Below are positions 30,898 to 39,521 of a stretch of 64,000 bases of DNA, in pieces. The notes under the pieces are model-generated. The model made no database searches. It was not told where the DNA came from and worked only from the letters and a program-made list of their open reading frames with translations. The stretch covers positions 1 through 64,000 of the forward strand of contig SAQL01000018.1 of assembly GCA_004020645.1 (NCBI GenBank), read 5' to 3'. A program made the position numbers and the translations under genes. This DNA is from Mesorhizobium sp. GTDB taxonomy: Bacteria > Pseudomonadota > Alphaproteobacteria > Rhizobiales > Rhizobiaceae. Every line of letters starts with the position of its first letter. Position 1 is the stretch's first letter.

Positions 30898-31803
30898 TCA
30901 GAAATACCCCTCGCGCTTCTTCTTTTCCATCGAGCCGGCTTCATCACGGTCGATCAGGCGGCCCTGCCGTTCGGAGGTGCGCGCCGTCAGCATTTCGCCG
31001 ACAATGGCCTCCAGCGTATCGGCGTCGGATTCGATCGCGCCGGTCAGCGGATAGCAGCCGAGCGTGCGGAACCGCACCAGCCGGTTCTCCACCCTCTCGC
31101 CGGGACGCAGTTCCATACGGTCGTCATCCTTCAGAATGAGCATGCCGTCGCGTTCGACGACCGGTCGCTCCTTGGCGAAATAGAGCGGCACGATCGGGAT
31201 GTCTTCCTGGAGAATATACTGCCAGATATCGAGTTCGGTCCAGTTCGACAACGGAAACACCCGGATCGATTCACCGGTCGCGATGCGGGTGTTGAATATC
31301 TTCCACATCTCCGGCCGCTGGTTCTTCGGATCCCAGACGTGCTGGGCGTTGCGGAAGGAGAATATCCGCTCCTTGGCGCGCGATTTCTCCTCGTCGCGCC
31401 GCGCCCCGCCGAAGGCTGCATCGAAGCCATATTTGTCGAGCGCCTGCCGCAGCGCCACGGTTTTCATCACATGCGTGTGGGTGTTCGAGCCATGATCGAA
31501 GGGATTGATGTTGTCGCGTACGCCGTCTTCGTTGACGTGGACGAGGAGATCGAAGCCGAGCTTTTGCGCCATCTGATCGCGAAAGGCGATCATCTCGCGG
31601 AATTTCCAGGTCGTGTCGACGTGGAGAAAGGGAAAGGGCGGCTTGGCCGGATAAAACGCCTTCATAGCAAGATGCATCAGGACGGAGGAATCCTTGCCGA
31701 CCGAATAGAGCATGACCGGCTTGGCGAAGGCCGCCGCTACCTCGCGAAAGATATGGATGGATTCAGCCTCAAGCCGCTGAAGGTGCGTAAGCGCGATGTT
31801 CAT
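30898..31803 (-). CDS. cysD: Sulfate adenylyltransferase subunit 2 CysD
   Basis: Catalytic subunit of ATP sulfurylase (ATP + sulfate to APS), PAPS-reductase-like fold. The start [19 protein letters not shown] aligns with known CysD N-termini; a longer in-frame ATG 16 codons upstream overlaps a 12-base palindrome and was rejected. Motifs [17 protein letters not shown] (PP-loop), [12 protein letters not shown] and the C-terminal EKKKREGYF end are all present. Length 301 is normal. First gene of cysD-cysNC-cysQ. Confidence 0.94.
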   Translation of the reverse strand: MNIALTHLQRLEAESIHIFREVAAAFAKPVMLYSVGKDSSVLMHLAMKAFYPAKPPFPFLHVDTTWKFREMIAFRDQMAQKLGFDLLVHVNEDGVRDNINPFDHGSNTHTHVMKTVALRQALDKYGFDAAFGGARRDEEKSRAKERIFSFRNAQHVWDPKNQRPEMWKIFNTRIATGESIRVFPLSNWTELDIWQYILQEDIPIVPLYFAKERPVVERDGMLILKDDDRMELRPGERVENRLVRFRTLGCYPLTGAIESDADTLEAIVGEMLTARTSERQGRLIDRDEAGSMEKKKREGYF

Positions 31804-32208
31804 GGACTGTAAGCGTTCTCTCGTGCCAATCCAGACCTTGCATCGATGCATCAGGCGCGATTTTCAGCGGCCCGGTTCAAGCTTCACTTCTGGACAATCT
31901 TGTTTTGTGCAGGCGTTCTAGCAGATCGCCATGGTTTATAACAATGCGGGACAGGCCTGACCTGGAGTGGTTCGGGAATGAATTTTCCACGCGGGGACCA
32001 GAACCCGGAAATTCCTGCTCAGCGGGCGATGGGCTGGCGGCCCAAGAAATATTCCTGAAGGGCCGAGATCAGCCCGTGCGGCGCTGGGACAATCGCAATC
32101 CTCTTCTGGACGCAGTCCTGATGATCTTCCTGCTTTCCGCGACATATCCTGGGTCAGGACTCTACCTACCTGCCGCTGATGGAAGAGCGGAGCCGTCGCC
32201 AAGAGGCG
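31804..32208. other. Intergenic region upstream of cysD
   Basis: About 400 bases between the end of the polysaccharide locus and cysD, both on the - strand. It should hold the cysD promoter. The perfect palindrome TGCATCGATGCA (31839-31850) lies 36 bases before the cysD ATG and could be an operator or chance. Open frames here lack coding character. No strong terminator with a T-run was seen. Confidence 0.4.
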
Positions 32209-33528
32209 CTACGAGGGAGCTCCGATCGGAACAAACAACCTGTCACCGTTGTGGTCGATCTCGATCAATTCGTTCTTCTGGGCCGAACGGACTGCAAATC
32301 CTTTGTGGAAGATAATGGCGTTCATAAAGGCGAACGTCATTGCAAGCGCCTCGGTCCGCAATGGATAATCGACGAGTGAATGGATGAGGAGAAAAGACAC
32401 CGAGAGAAACGCCGCCTTTTGAAGGGGATCGCGGCGAACTTTTGTAAGTGCCATAAAAAGCATCATGAAATAAAGCGCCATCAGCAGGACAGCAAGAGCT
32501 CCGCCTTCGAAGGCTATTTCAAGGTATTCGTTGTGGGCGTGGTTTACATACTTGCTATAAATCATTCCTTCCTTTTCGTATATCTGATAAGCCTTCTGAA
32601 AATTCCCAAACCCAACGCCAGTTGCCCAATTCTCTTTGATCCCCTCAATGGTGGTGCGGGCAAACTCTCCTCGCCCGAAAGCTGGATCAATCGCGTCGGC
32701 CTCGATCTTCGTCCATGCGCCTATCGTATAGGCCGAAAGTCCTATGAAAACGGCAAGGATGCTGAGCCGACTCACCCTGGAACGCGCTGAAAGAAACACT
32801 ATGGACAGTACGGTGATCGCTAATCCGATCAGAACGCCGGCACGCGAACCGGCGGCCAAAAGGAGCAGCAAAAGTATGGCCAGCCCGAGCGATCCGGACA
32901 AAAGATGTCCGCGGAACAGACCATAATAAGCGACAAAGGGGACAGAAACAAAAAGTAATGCCGCAAAATGATTCTCGTTGGCAAAAAGCCCGGCATTGAT
33001 CGTGAAAGGCAACAATCCCTTTATGGCGATGTCATCCGAGAGCGAATATTGAATCGCGCCTGCCAAGCCGTTGCAGATAACACCCATAAAAAAGAACGGC
33101 AGAAGCGCACGGACCTGCTCGACACGCAAACGCAACACACTCAAAAAAAACGCCGCCAACGCCACCAGATACAACAGAGATTCGATCGTCCGTCCAACGC
33201 CGACACTGACAAAACGAAATCGGGTTTCTCCAACCAGCCCGGAATCTGCGAGCAACAGTTCCGGTCGCAATCCGCTGAATATCGCCGCAGGCAGCGGGAC
33301 GATTTGTAAAATCACCAATGCCACAGCAAAGATAAGCAACCACAGAACAGAACGGGGGATTCTCTGACCAGAGCTCTGTGAAAAGACCGCCGCCGCCGAG
33401 ATGATTGCCGCGACCTCAATCAGCGTATCCGTATAGAGGCCGCTTGCAGTCCCCCCGCCGATCAGCAGCGCGATAAACAGAACCGATCCAAGGAGATATT
33501 TATCCCATTCCGATGGCCGGTCGCTCAA
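32209..33528 (-). CDS. O-antigen ligase/polymerase-like membrane protein (Wzy_C family)
   Basis: Multi-spanning membrane protein with about ten hydrophobic segments and the Wzy_C/O-antigen ligase signature around GVGFGNFQKAY and YVNHAHNEYLEIAFEGG, which carries the conserved His-Asn-Glu. The likely start is TTG at 33528 (LSDRPSEWDKY), overlapping the stop of the preceding gene as TTGA. The longer upstream frame lies inside that gene. This gives about 439 residues. It is the last gene of the polysaccharide locus. A second Wzy-like protein is encoded at 54433-55947, so this one may be a ligase, a chain-length-related polymerase, or act on another glycan. Confidence 0.82.
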   Translation of the reverse strand: MSDRPSEWDKYLLGSVLFIALLIGGGTASGLYTDTLIEVAAIISAAAVFSQSSGQRIPRSVLWLLIFAVALVILQIVPLPAAIFSGLRPELLLADSGLVGETRFRFVSVGVGRTIESLLYLVALAAFFLSVLRLRVEQVRALLPFFFMGVICNGLAGAIQYSLSDDIAIKGLLPFTINAGLFANENHFAALLFVSVPFVAYYGLFRGHLLSGSLGLAILLLLLLAAGSRAGVLIGLAITVLSIVFLSARSRVSRLSILAVFIGLSAYTIGAWTKIEADAIDPAFGRGEFARTTIEGIKENWATGVGFGNFQKAYQIYEKEGMIYSKYVNHAHNEYLEIAFEGGALAVLLMALYFMMLFMALTKVRRDPLQKAAFLSVSFLLIHSLVDYPLRTEALAMTFAFMNAIIFHKGFAVRSAQKNELIEIDHNGDRLFVPIGAPS

Positions 33529-34799
33529 GATGAAAGTCTCTCGATGCTCAATTTGTGCATTACCAGCGTGCCGACATATCGAAAGCGCCAGCTCTCGGCA
33601 ATGGCGGCAGTTTCCAGCTTCAATAATTGCATGGGGCACCCAGCCGATCCAACCGAAAAATCCTGACTGGGCGCCTGGCGATTGTATGTACCCTCCGGAA
33701 TATTGAACCGCGCTATTTCGCCGCCCGACCCCACGCATCTGATCGACCAGAACAACTCCTTTGGAAGCTTCAGGTTTCTTGCAGAGGCAATCAGAGAAAT
33801 CTTGTAGGAACCGGGGGGCAGCTCAATATACTGTTGAAGGGCTGTCCCCTTGACCGGCGTATTCAGGAAGCGGACCGTCGCTCCGCCCTCGCCTTCGACC
33901 GCATCCTGAGATGTTACAAAGGTAATTTCCAAACCTGACTGACCGCCGACTTGCCAGTCGAAAGGCTTGCCGCTGGGCACTGGTTCAAAGGTACTATTGA
34001 AAATATACCCGCCCAAGTTCCGTTCTTCATCAGACAGGCTGAAAAGAAATAACCGGTATGCTGGTTCATATTGCTTCTGATTGATAAAACCATTGATCAC
34101 AAGGGACAATTCGTTCGATTTTGGTGGTGCGCCTGACCCAGTCAAATCGAGCAACAGCCGATTTGCAGCATCGATCCCGTCGGAGGTTCTGCTAAGGGCG
34201 GCGAAGAGATTGGCCCGCCAAGGCGCCGCGGCCCTGATGGCTGCCAGCACAGCCTGGTATCCCTCGGGGTTGAAGAGGATTGTCGGCAGCCCCTCGGCGA
34301 TTTCAGGAAATCGATCCGGCCAGCGACGCAGCAAAATATCGATCTCGCCAACAGCCTTTGACAGATCGCCTGTTTCGATCGAGCGGCCAATCGACCTCTG
34401 AAGTGCGTGGATTTCGGTCTTGGATAATTTTCGAGCTTGATCGAACAACTCATAGGCTTGGTCTTTTTCACCCTGTCGGTACTTGATCTCGCCGATCAGG
34501 CTGTAAAGACGTGCGTCGGCAAGGTCAAAGAGAAGCGCCCCTTCGGCCTTGGCCAGCAATGCATCGAAATCGGGAGAGTTGCTCGTATCGTTCAGGTCGC
34601 CGGTAATCTCGCCTATCAAGGCATTGACGTTCAACGGATCCAGCGCGAGGGAAACGGCCGGCGTTTCGGTCTCAAGAAACCGACTTAGCCCGATCGACGA
34701 AGCCGCCAACACTAGAACGGATGCGACGAACCAAACGCCTGAACGCCGGAGATTTCGCATAAGCGGGCTGGTCTGCTCCGTCATCGACTTTGCCCTCAA
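33525..34799 (-). CDS. Polysaccharide-locus protein with membrane anchor and TPR-like repeats, function unknown
   Basis: One N-terminal membrane helix (residues ~22-38, VWFVASVLVLAASSIGL) is followed by helical repeats that look TPR-like (ARLYSLIGEIKYRQGEKDQA, DLSKAVGEIDILLRRW). The C-terminal half is beta-rich (residues ~250-420) and resembles a carbohydrate-binding-type jelly roll, with GYIFNSTFEPVPSGKPFDWQV. It is thus probably anchored with its bulk in the periplasm. ATG choices at 34799, 34784 and 34760 all overlap the end of the tyrosine kinase gene by 89-128 bases. Placed between the kinase and the Wzy-like gene, a role in polymerisation or export is likely but unproven. Confidence 0.7.
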   Translation of the reverse strand: MRAKSMTEQTSPLMRNLRRSGVWFVASVLVLAASSIGLSRFLETETPAVSLALDPLNVNALIGEITGDLNDTSNSPDFDALLAKAEGALLFDLADARLYSLIGEIKYRQGEKDQAYELFDQARKLSKTEIHALQRSIGRSIETGDLSKAVGEIDILLRRWPDRFPEIAEGLPTILFNPEGYQAVLAAIRAAAPWRANLFAALSRTSDGIDAANRLLLDLTGSGAPPKSNELSLVINGFINQKQYEPAYRLFLFSLSDEERNLGGYIFNSTFEPVPSGKPFDWQVGGQSGLEITFVTSQDAVEGEGGATVRFLNTPVKGTALQQYIELPPGSYKISLIASARNLKLPKELFWSIRCVGSGGEIARFNIPEGTYNRQAPSQDFSVGSAGCPMQLLKLETAAIAESWRFRYVGTLVMHKLSIERLSS

Positions 34800-37050
34800 G
34801 TTTCGGGGTGCTCGTGCCGTAGTCGTAATACTGGTAATTCATATACTTGTAGGCGTAGTTGTAATCGAACTTGTTCACCGCAAACTTCGACATCGCGGCT
34901 CCCACCACGTTCGCGCCGGCAGCTCGCAGACGCTTCAACGCTGTCTTCGCTGACTTGCGTGTCACCTGATTGGTAGAGATGACCATCAATGTTCCCTCGG
35001 CAAGCCGGCTGAGAATGGGGGCATCTGAAAGGCCGACGATCGGCGGGGCATCGATTATGACTAGATCGAAGCGCTTGCCGAGATTCGTGATGATGAGCGC
35101 CATCTTCGGCGACGAGAGCAGGTCAGCAGGGTTGGGCGGGATCGTTCCAGAGGTCAGGACGGTCACATTAGGATATTTCGTCGCCCTGAAAATGCTTGCC
35201 AAATCCTCCTTGCGGACGGTGTTCGTCAGCAGATTGCTCAGTCCGATTGTGTTGTCGAGGCCAAACAGCCGATGAAGGTTGGGCTTTCGAAGATCGCCGT
35301 CGACAATGAGAACCCTTGCACCGAGTGCGGCAAAATCCTGCCCGAGTTTGAACGAGGTGGTCGACTTGCCTTCCGAGGGTTCCGAACTCGTGACCAGCAG
35401 CGACCGCGGCGCGCCTTCGGCGCCGGAGAACTGCAATGACGTTCGAAGCGAACGGTAGGCTTCGGACAGTCCTGATTTCTGGTCGGTGATGCTGGCTATG
35501 AGTTCCCGGTCATCGACTAGCGGCAAGATGCCGAGCATCGCCAATCCCAATTCCTTTTCGACCTGCTCAGGATTGGTGAAGGTGTTGTTCAACAACTCGA
35601 TGATATAGATAATTGACCCGCTCAAGGCCATGAAAAGAAACAGAGCGATTGCAAGATTGATGATCAAGCGCGGAGAATAAGGGGCATTGGGCGGCGTCGC
35701 GAAATCGACGATCGCGGCACTTTGCGTCTTGAGCTCGGAGCTGACGCCAACCTCGTTCAGCTTGGCAATAAGATTGTCATACTGGGAACGGTTCGAATCG
35801 ACTTCTCGTTTCAAGATCGTATATTTGATGTTCTTATCGTTGAAGATAACCTGCTGCGTCTCCATCTCGGCAAGCTTTGACTTGAGGTCGGCCTCCTTGT
35901 TCTGAGCCTCCTGGTATTTCTGCCGCAGCGAGTCGGTTATAGTCAAAACGCCATTGTTATAAAGTCGTTGCAGCTCCTTGATCTGCGCCTGAAGCTGCTG
36001 CATCTCTGGAAAGCCAGGCTTCAATATGCCCAGCTTCTGCTGATACTGGCTGGTCAAATCCGACAGCTTCTCGGTGATCTTCTGCAGACCTTCGCTCTCC
36101 AGGACTGGGCCGAGGCTCGACCCGCGACCTTTGTCTATCTGGTCCACCATCCGTCCAGCATCAAGGCGTTCCTGGATTGCAGTCGCGAGCGCGGTGTTCA
36201 GAGTCTCGATATTCGACCCTATCAGCGATTTCTCGTCGCCGGTTATCGTAATGCCAACATCCTTTGCATAAGCGACCAGATCCTCTTCGGATTTCTGAAG
36301 CTTCTGCTTTACCTGCAGAACCTGTTCCTGGATGAACTGCCGTGCCAGGTCTGAGGTTTCGCTGGTCTGATCGAGGCGTTGATCGATAAAGCTTTGCGCG
36401 ACCTGATTGGCTATATCGCTTGCATATTTCGGATTCTGATCGGCAAACGTAATCGACAGCAGGCTTGTGTTAGAGACCAGATTGACCGTGAGGTCATTTA
36501 GAACGCGACCAATCGCAATCGCCTCACGTTGCTCCGGGGTTTTCTCTTCAATGGAGGGCGATTTGGAAATTCCGAACGCACGATAGAAAATATTGCTAAG
36601 CGAGAAATTCGGCGTCGGAAACAGGAAATCCGGCTTTTCGCTAAGTCCTAGCTGAAACACCACGCGCTGGGCCAAAGCCCGGCTTTTCAGCTTCTCGCGC
36701 GCGGTCAGAAAGGCTCGCACGTCGCTGCTTTCAGAGACCACCTCAATATCCTGGAAGACCTTGGCCGAAGGAACCAGCACTTCCAATTGCGTTGTTGCCC
36801 GATATTTTGGCGTCTGCATCATCGTAATGACGATGCCGGCGACAAGCCCGGCTGCCGCCATCATGACGATCAGCCACCGATACTGGACAACGTAAAACAG
36901 CAGCCTGAGTGGGTTGAAGCCCTCGTCCTGCTCCGCGTAATCGCGACCGTACGCACTATAGTTTTGCGCACCGTCATAATACAGGTCGGCAGACAAGGCC
37001 TGGCCATGCCCTGGGCCTGCAATTTGATGCTGTCTGTTACGATCGAGCAT
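34672..37050 (-). CDS. Polysaccharide co-polymerase / BY-family tyrosine autokinase (Wzc/ExoP-like)
   Basis: Controls chain length and export. A Wzz domain has membrane helices near residues 60-85 and 480-505 and coiled-coil periplasmic stretches between them. A cytoplasmic BY-kinase domain carries Walker A in SSEPSEGKSTTS (near 557-567), Walker A' in VLIVDGDLRKP and Walker B in LVIIDAPP. A C-terminal tyrosine cluster (YNYAYKYMNYQYYDY, near 730-745) is the autophosphorylation site. The ATG of MLDRNRQ was preferred to an upstream TTG. Unusually, about 40 residues follow the tyrosine cluster, encoded by DNA that also encodes the start of the next gene. Partners: the Wza-like lipoprotein and PHP phosphatase upstream. 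Confidence 0.93.
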   Translation of the reverse strand: MLDRNRQHQIAGPGHGQALSADLYYDGAQNYSAYGRDYAEQDEGFNPLRLLFYVVQYRWLIVMMAAAGLVAGIVITMMQTPKYRATTQLEVLVPSAKVFQDIEVVSESSDVRAFLTAREKLKSRALAQRVVFQLGLSEKPDFLFPTPNFSLSNIFYRAFGISKSPSIEEKTPEQREAIAIGRVLNDLTVNLVSNTSLLSITFADQNPKYASDIANQVAQSFIDQRLDQTSETSDLARQFIQEQVLQVKQKLQKSEEDLVAYAKDVGITITGDEKSLIGSNIETLNTALATAIQERLDAGRMVDQIDKGRGSSLGPVLESEGLQKITEKLSDLTSQYQQKLGILKPGFPEMQQLQAQIKELQRLYNNGVLTITDSLRQKYQEAQNKEADLKSKLAEMETQQVIFNDKNIKYTILKREVDSNRSQYDNLIAKLNEVGVSSELKTQSAAIVDFATPPNAPYSPRLIINLAIALFLFMALSGSIIYIIELLNNTFTNPEQVEKELGLAMLGILPLVDDRELIASITDQKSGLSEAYRSLRTSLQFSGAEGAPRSLLVTSSEPSEGKSTTSFKLGQDFAALGARVLIVDGDLRKPNLHRLFGLDNTIGLSNLLTNTVRKEDLASIFRATKYPNVTVLTSGTIPPNPADLLSSPKMALIITNLGKRFDLVIIDAPPIVGLSDAPILSRLAEGTLMVISTNQVTRKSAKTALKRLRAAGANVVGAAMSKFAVNKFDYNYAYKYMNYQYYDYGTSTPKLEGKVDDGADQPAYAKSPAFRRLVRRIRSSVGGFVDRAKSVS

Positions 37051-37103
37051 GATGCGTGACAACCTTGGGTTTGTCTCTGGGCTTAATTTTAACCGGCGGT
37101 GCT

Positions 37104-37892
37104 TTACAATCCCGGGACCACCGCAAGTCTCGCTGCGCTCGATGCAACTCCGAGAGCGTCCTTGAGATTGTTCATCGCAATTTTCGATTTCGAAGCGAAG
37201 ACGACAATCTTGTCGCCACCATAGATACGTGGATTGCGGCTCTTGCCGGCGCGAATTTCCTCCACATTGTAATTTGCGACCAATGTGTTTGGGCCGATAT
37301 TGCGGTAAACAAAGACCTTTTTTGCATCGCCAACGGCATTGAACCCTCCAGCAAGGGCGATCGCATCGATGAGAGAAGAATTGCTCGACACCGGAAAAAT
37401 ACCGGCCCTGGCGACTTCGCCGTCGACGGTAATGCGCTGTCCGATCGATTCTTTGACGTAGACCGACACGTCGGGCGCCTGCAGATAGTTGGCGCCGTAG
37501 GCCGTTTCGATTTCCTGCTCCAACTGCCGGACGGTTTTCCCTGCCGCGGTGACGGTTCCGATAAGTGGAAGCGAAATTTGCCCGCCGGCATCGACTTGAA
37601 CGGTTCTGTTCAGATTGTCGACCTGGAACACATTCACCTCGAGCACATCATTCGGCGACAAAGGCTGCTCGTTGCCGTTCTGGCTGTTTTGCGGCGCAGG
37701 CAGGTCCTTTACGACCTGCAGCGCACCGCCGCCCGAGAGCGGCGCCGACGATGACGTCAGTTGCAGCGCATCGACCGAAGTCGGCGAAGACGATGCCGTC
37801 GACGAGGTGCTCGTGCAGGCCGACATCGAGAGCGAAGCGAGCAAGACACATATCGTGCCCAAGCAACTTTTTGCGAAATGAAAAACGCCCAT
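37104..37892 (-). CDS. Polysaccharide export lipoprotein (Wza/ExoF-like)
   Basis: Outer-membrane export channel component. A lipoprotein signal peptide ends in LSMSAC with lipidated Cys26. A low-complexity Ser/Thr tract follows, then the Poly_export domain (LSPNDVLEVNVFQVDNLNRTVQVDAGGQISLPLIGTV, residues ~78-115) and one SLBB-type domain (ITVDGEVARAGIFPV). At 262 residues it is shorter than E. coli Wza, as in many alphaproteobacteria. Its ATG overlaps the stop of the phosphatase gene by one base (TAATG). Confidence 0.9.
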   Translation of the reverse strand: MGVFHFAKSCLGTICVLLASLSMSACTSTSSTASSSPTSVDALQLTSSSAPLSGGGALQVVKDLPAPQNSQNGNEQPLSPNDVLEVNVFQVDNLNRTVQVDAGGQISLPLIGTVTAAGKTVRQLEQEIETAYGANYLQAPDVSVYVKESIGQRITVDGEVARAGIFPVSSNSSLIDAIALAGGFNAVGDAKKVFVYRNIGPNTLVANYNVEEIRAGKSRNPRIYGGDKIVVFASKSKIAMNNLKDALGVASSAARLAVVPGL

Positions 37893-38719
37893 TACGCTGT
37901 CCCACCCTTCAACAAGCGACCCAATCCTGCAAAGCGACCGGCGTTGCCGGGGCTTGGCTTTTTCGAGCCTGCCTTTCCGACCGGATCGAGAGGCCGGTTC
38001 GCCAATATTTCGCCCGGACGTTTCAACACCATGTTGCGGGCCTCATCTTCTCCACATCGCTTCGCCGCCGCGGCGACGGCCCGCGTAAGCCCAGGACGCC
38101 GGCGGGTGGCGCCATGGGTGTCCGATGCGATAATATCTACCCTGCCCTCGTCAATCAGCTTTTCCGAATAGTAAAGTGCCGTGCGGCCAAAAGCACCAAC
38201 AATCGAGTCTGCGGTAAGCTGAACAAGGCAGCCGATTGCATTCAACCTCTCGACAACGTCGTAATTTGCCTTGATCCAGGTCAGCCGCTCAGGATGGGTA
38301 AGAATCGGAATGAACCCGGCGTTTATGAGGCGCAGAGCAAGATCTTCCAGCCTTGGCGGCAGAACGTGATGCGGCGGTTCGAATAGAAAATAACGCGACC
38401 TGTTCAAGGTCGGCACGCTACCCAGCGCCAATTGCTCCGGAAGATCCGGCGCTATATGCACGTCGGCGCCAACGTAAAGAGCAAGCGGTATTGCCGCATT
38501 ATGTAGCGCCTGCTCCAACTCTTGAACCGCACTGGCAATATTTACCGATCCGTTTTCGTACATGCCTGGCACGATATGCGGCGTACACGCCATATGCGTC
38601 GTTCCATCTGCCACCGCCAGCCGCGCCATTTCCAGCGATTCAGCAAGACTGGGCGAACCATCGTCAAGCCCGGGCAAGATGTGGGAATGCAGGTCGATCA
38701 TTGGCGTTTGTGGCCACAT
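37892..38719 (-). CDS. PHP-domain tyrosine-protein phosphatase (CpsB/CapC/YwqE type)
   Basis: Manganese-dependent phosphatase likely to dephosphorylate the BY-kinase encoded two genes downstream. PHP metal motifs are visible: IDLHSHILPGLDDGS, ACTPH, LTHPER and IASDTHG. The start used is the ATG of MWPQTPMIDLHSH; the internal ATG of MIDLHSH is equally possible and the long upstream extension is not. The C-terminal tail is Gly/Lys-rich. This type is typical of Firmicutes; most proteobacterial Wzc systems use a low-molecular-weight phosphatase instead. Confidence 0.88.
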   Translation of the reverse strand: MWPQTPMIDLHSHILPGLDDGSPSLAESLEMARLAVADGTTHMACTPHIVPGMYENGSVNIASAVQELEQALHNAAIPLALYVGADVHIAPDLPEQLALGSVPTLNRSRYFLFEPPHHVLPPRLEDLALRLINAGFIPILTHPERLTWIKANYDVVERLNAIGCLVQLTADSIVGAFGRTALYYSEKLIDEGRVDIIASDTHGATRRRPGLTRAVAAAAKRCGEDEARNMVLKRPGEILANRPLDPVGKAGSKKPSPGNAGRFAGLGRLLKGGTA

Positions 38720-39011
38720 TGAAGCAACGTAGCAACTTCTCCCGGATAACAGGTAAATGCGCCATCCGCACGGTAGCGAATGACGCATCCATCAAACAGT
38801 GCGGTAGAACTCAAGCTATTCGCTGACAGATGGGATGAAATCACCCAAGACCAAGCTCATTCAGCTTCAACTAAAGTGAGCGGTATGGTTAATGAATTTC
38901 ATCAGCATCTCCGGCTCCACCCGGCGCACTAACGCTGATGCACAGAGGCATCGGCATACAATACAACAGGGCAGTCACATGCCTCTGCTATATTACCCAC
39001 TGGGCGACGGC
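38720..39011. other. Intergenic region with inverted repeat upstream of the export genes
   Basis: Nearly 300 bases between the FecR-like gene and the phosphatase gene, both on the - strand. CAGAGGCAT (38943-38951) and ATGCCTCTG (38979-38987) form a 9-bp perfect inverted repeat. It could be an RNA hairpin ending the upstream transcript or an operator for an internal promoter of the phosphatase-wza-kinase block. No T-run follows. No coding frame is evident. Confidence 0.4.
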
Positions 39012-39521
39012 TTAAGGGCTGACGCTGTCGCCGTCATCCTGCGTTGCAGCAAGGACACCAGCGCCAAGACCCATGCCCCCAAAAATAAAGAGCGGGGTGT
39101 TGGACCGGGCGCCGCCCGGGGCAATCTGCCCCGTATGCTCAGGGCTCACACCAACGGCCGCCGTCTGCTCGGAGCCCACGACCTTCAGGCAGATATTGTT
39201 CTCGACACGGGAAATGTCGAGGCTTGAATTCGCCGGCACATCCAGGTTGCAGCCACCGACATTGACGGAAGCCGATCCCCTGGCTCCGACCACTATGCGG
39301 CTGCCAAAATCCAGAGCACTTCCCGCTTTGGCCGGGCCATAGCCGGCGGCTTGCGAAACCATGACGTCGCCATTGGCGCGCCCGATGGAACCAATCGAAT
39401 TCGCTGCTGCCTGATAGGCTGTCGTACATGTGCATGGCGCGTCCTGGGCGAAAGACGAAACCGGGCCGAAACCGATCGAGGCGATAAATCCGGCCAACGC
39501 AACTTTTACAGTAAGGTTCAT
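39012..39521 (-). CDS. Secreted FecR-like protein of unknown function
   Basis: Start set at MNLTVKVALAGF, preceded by AAAAAGGA nine bases upstream; the frame is open further upstream but with poor codon character. A Sec signal peptide ends FAQDAPC. The region IGSIGRANGDVMVSQAAGYGP..AKAGSALDFGSRIVVGARGSASVNVGGC has the spacing of a FecR domain (residues ~35-105), ending in the typical beta strand plus small-residue turn. A glycine-rich hydrophobic segment near the C-terminus (TPLFIFGGMGLGAGVLAA) may be a membrane helix. Four cysteines could form disulfides. Function is not known; context suggests surface polysaccharide handling. Confidence 0.68.
   Translation of the reverse strand: MNLTVKVALAGFIASIGFGPVSSFAQDAPCTCTTAYQAAANSIGSIGRANGDVMVSQAAGYGPAKAGSALDFGSRIVVGARGSASVNVGGCNLDVPANSSLDISRVENNICLKVVGSEQTAAVGVSPEHTGQIAPGGARSNTPLFIFGGMGLGAGVLAATQDDGDSVSP

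Noticed and set aside
31839-31850. TGCATCGATGCA as a specific regulator site
   Set aside because: A perfect 12-base palindrome near cysD, but only one copy was noticed, and no known sulfur regulator site matches it; kept only as a note in the intergenic entry.
31905-32315. Possible + strand gene upstream of cysD
   Set aside because: Overlaps the end of the Wzy-like gene, poor codon character, no domain and no ribosome site.
34672-37050. Separate Wzz and kinase genes
   Set aside because: One continuous frame joins both parts, with the second membrane helix and linker intact, so it is a single Wzc/ExoP-type protein.
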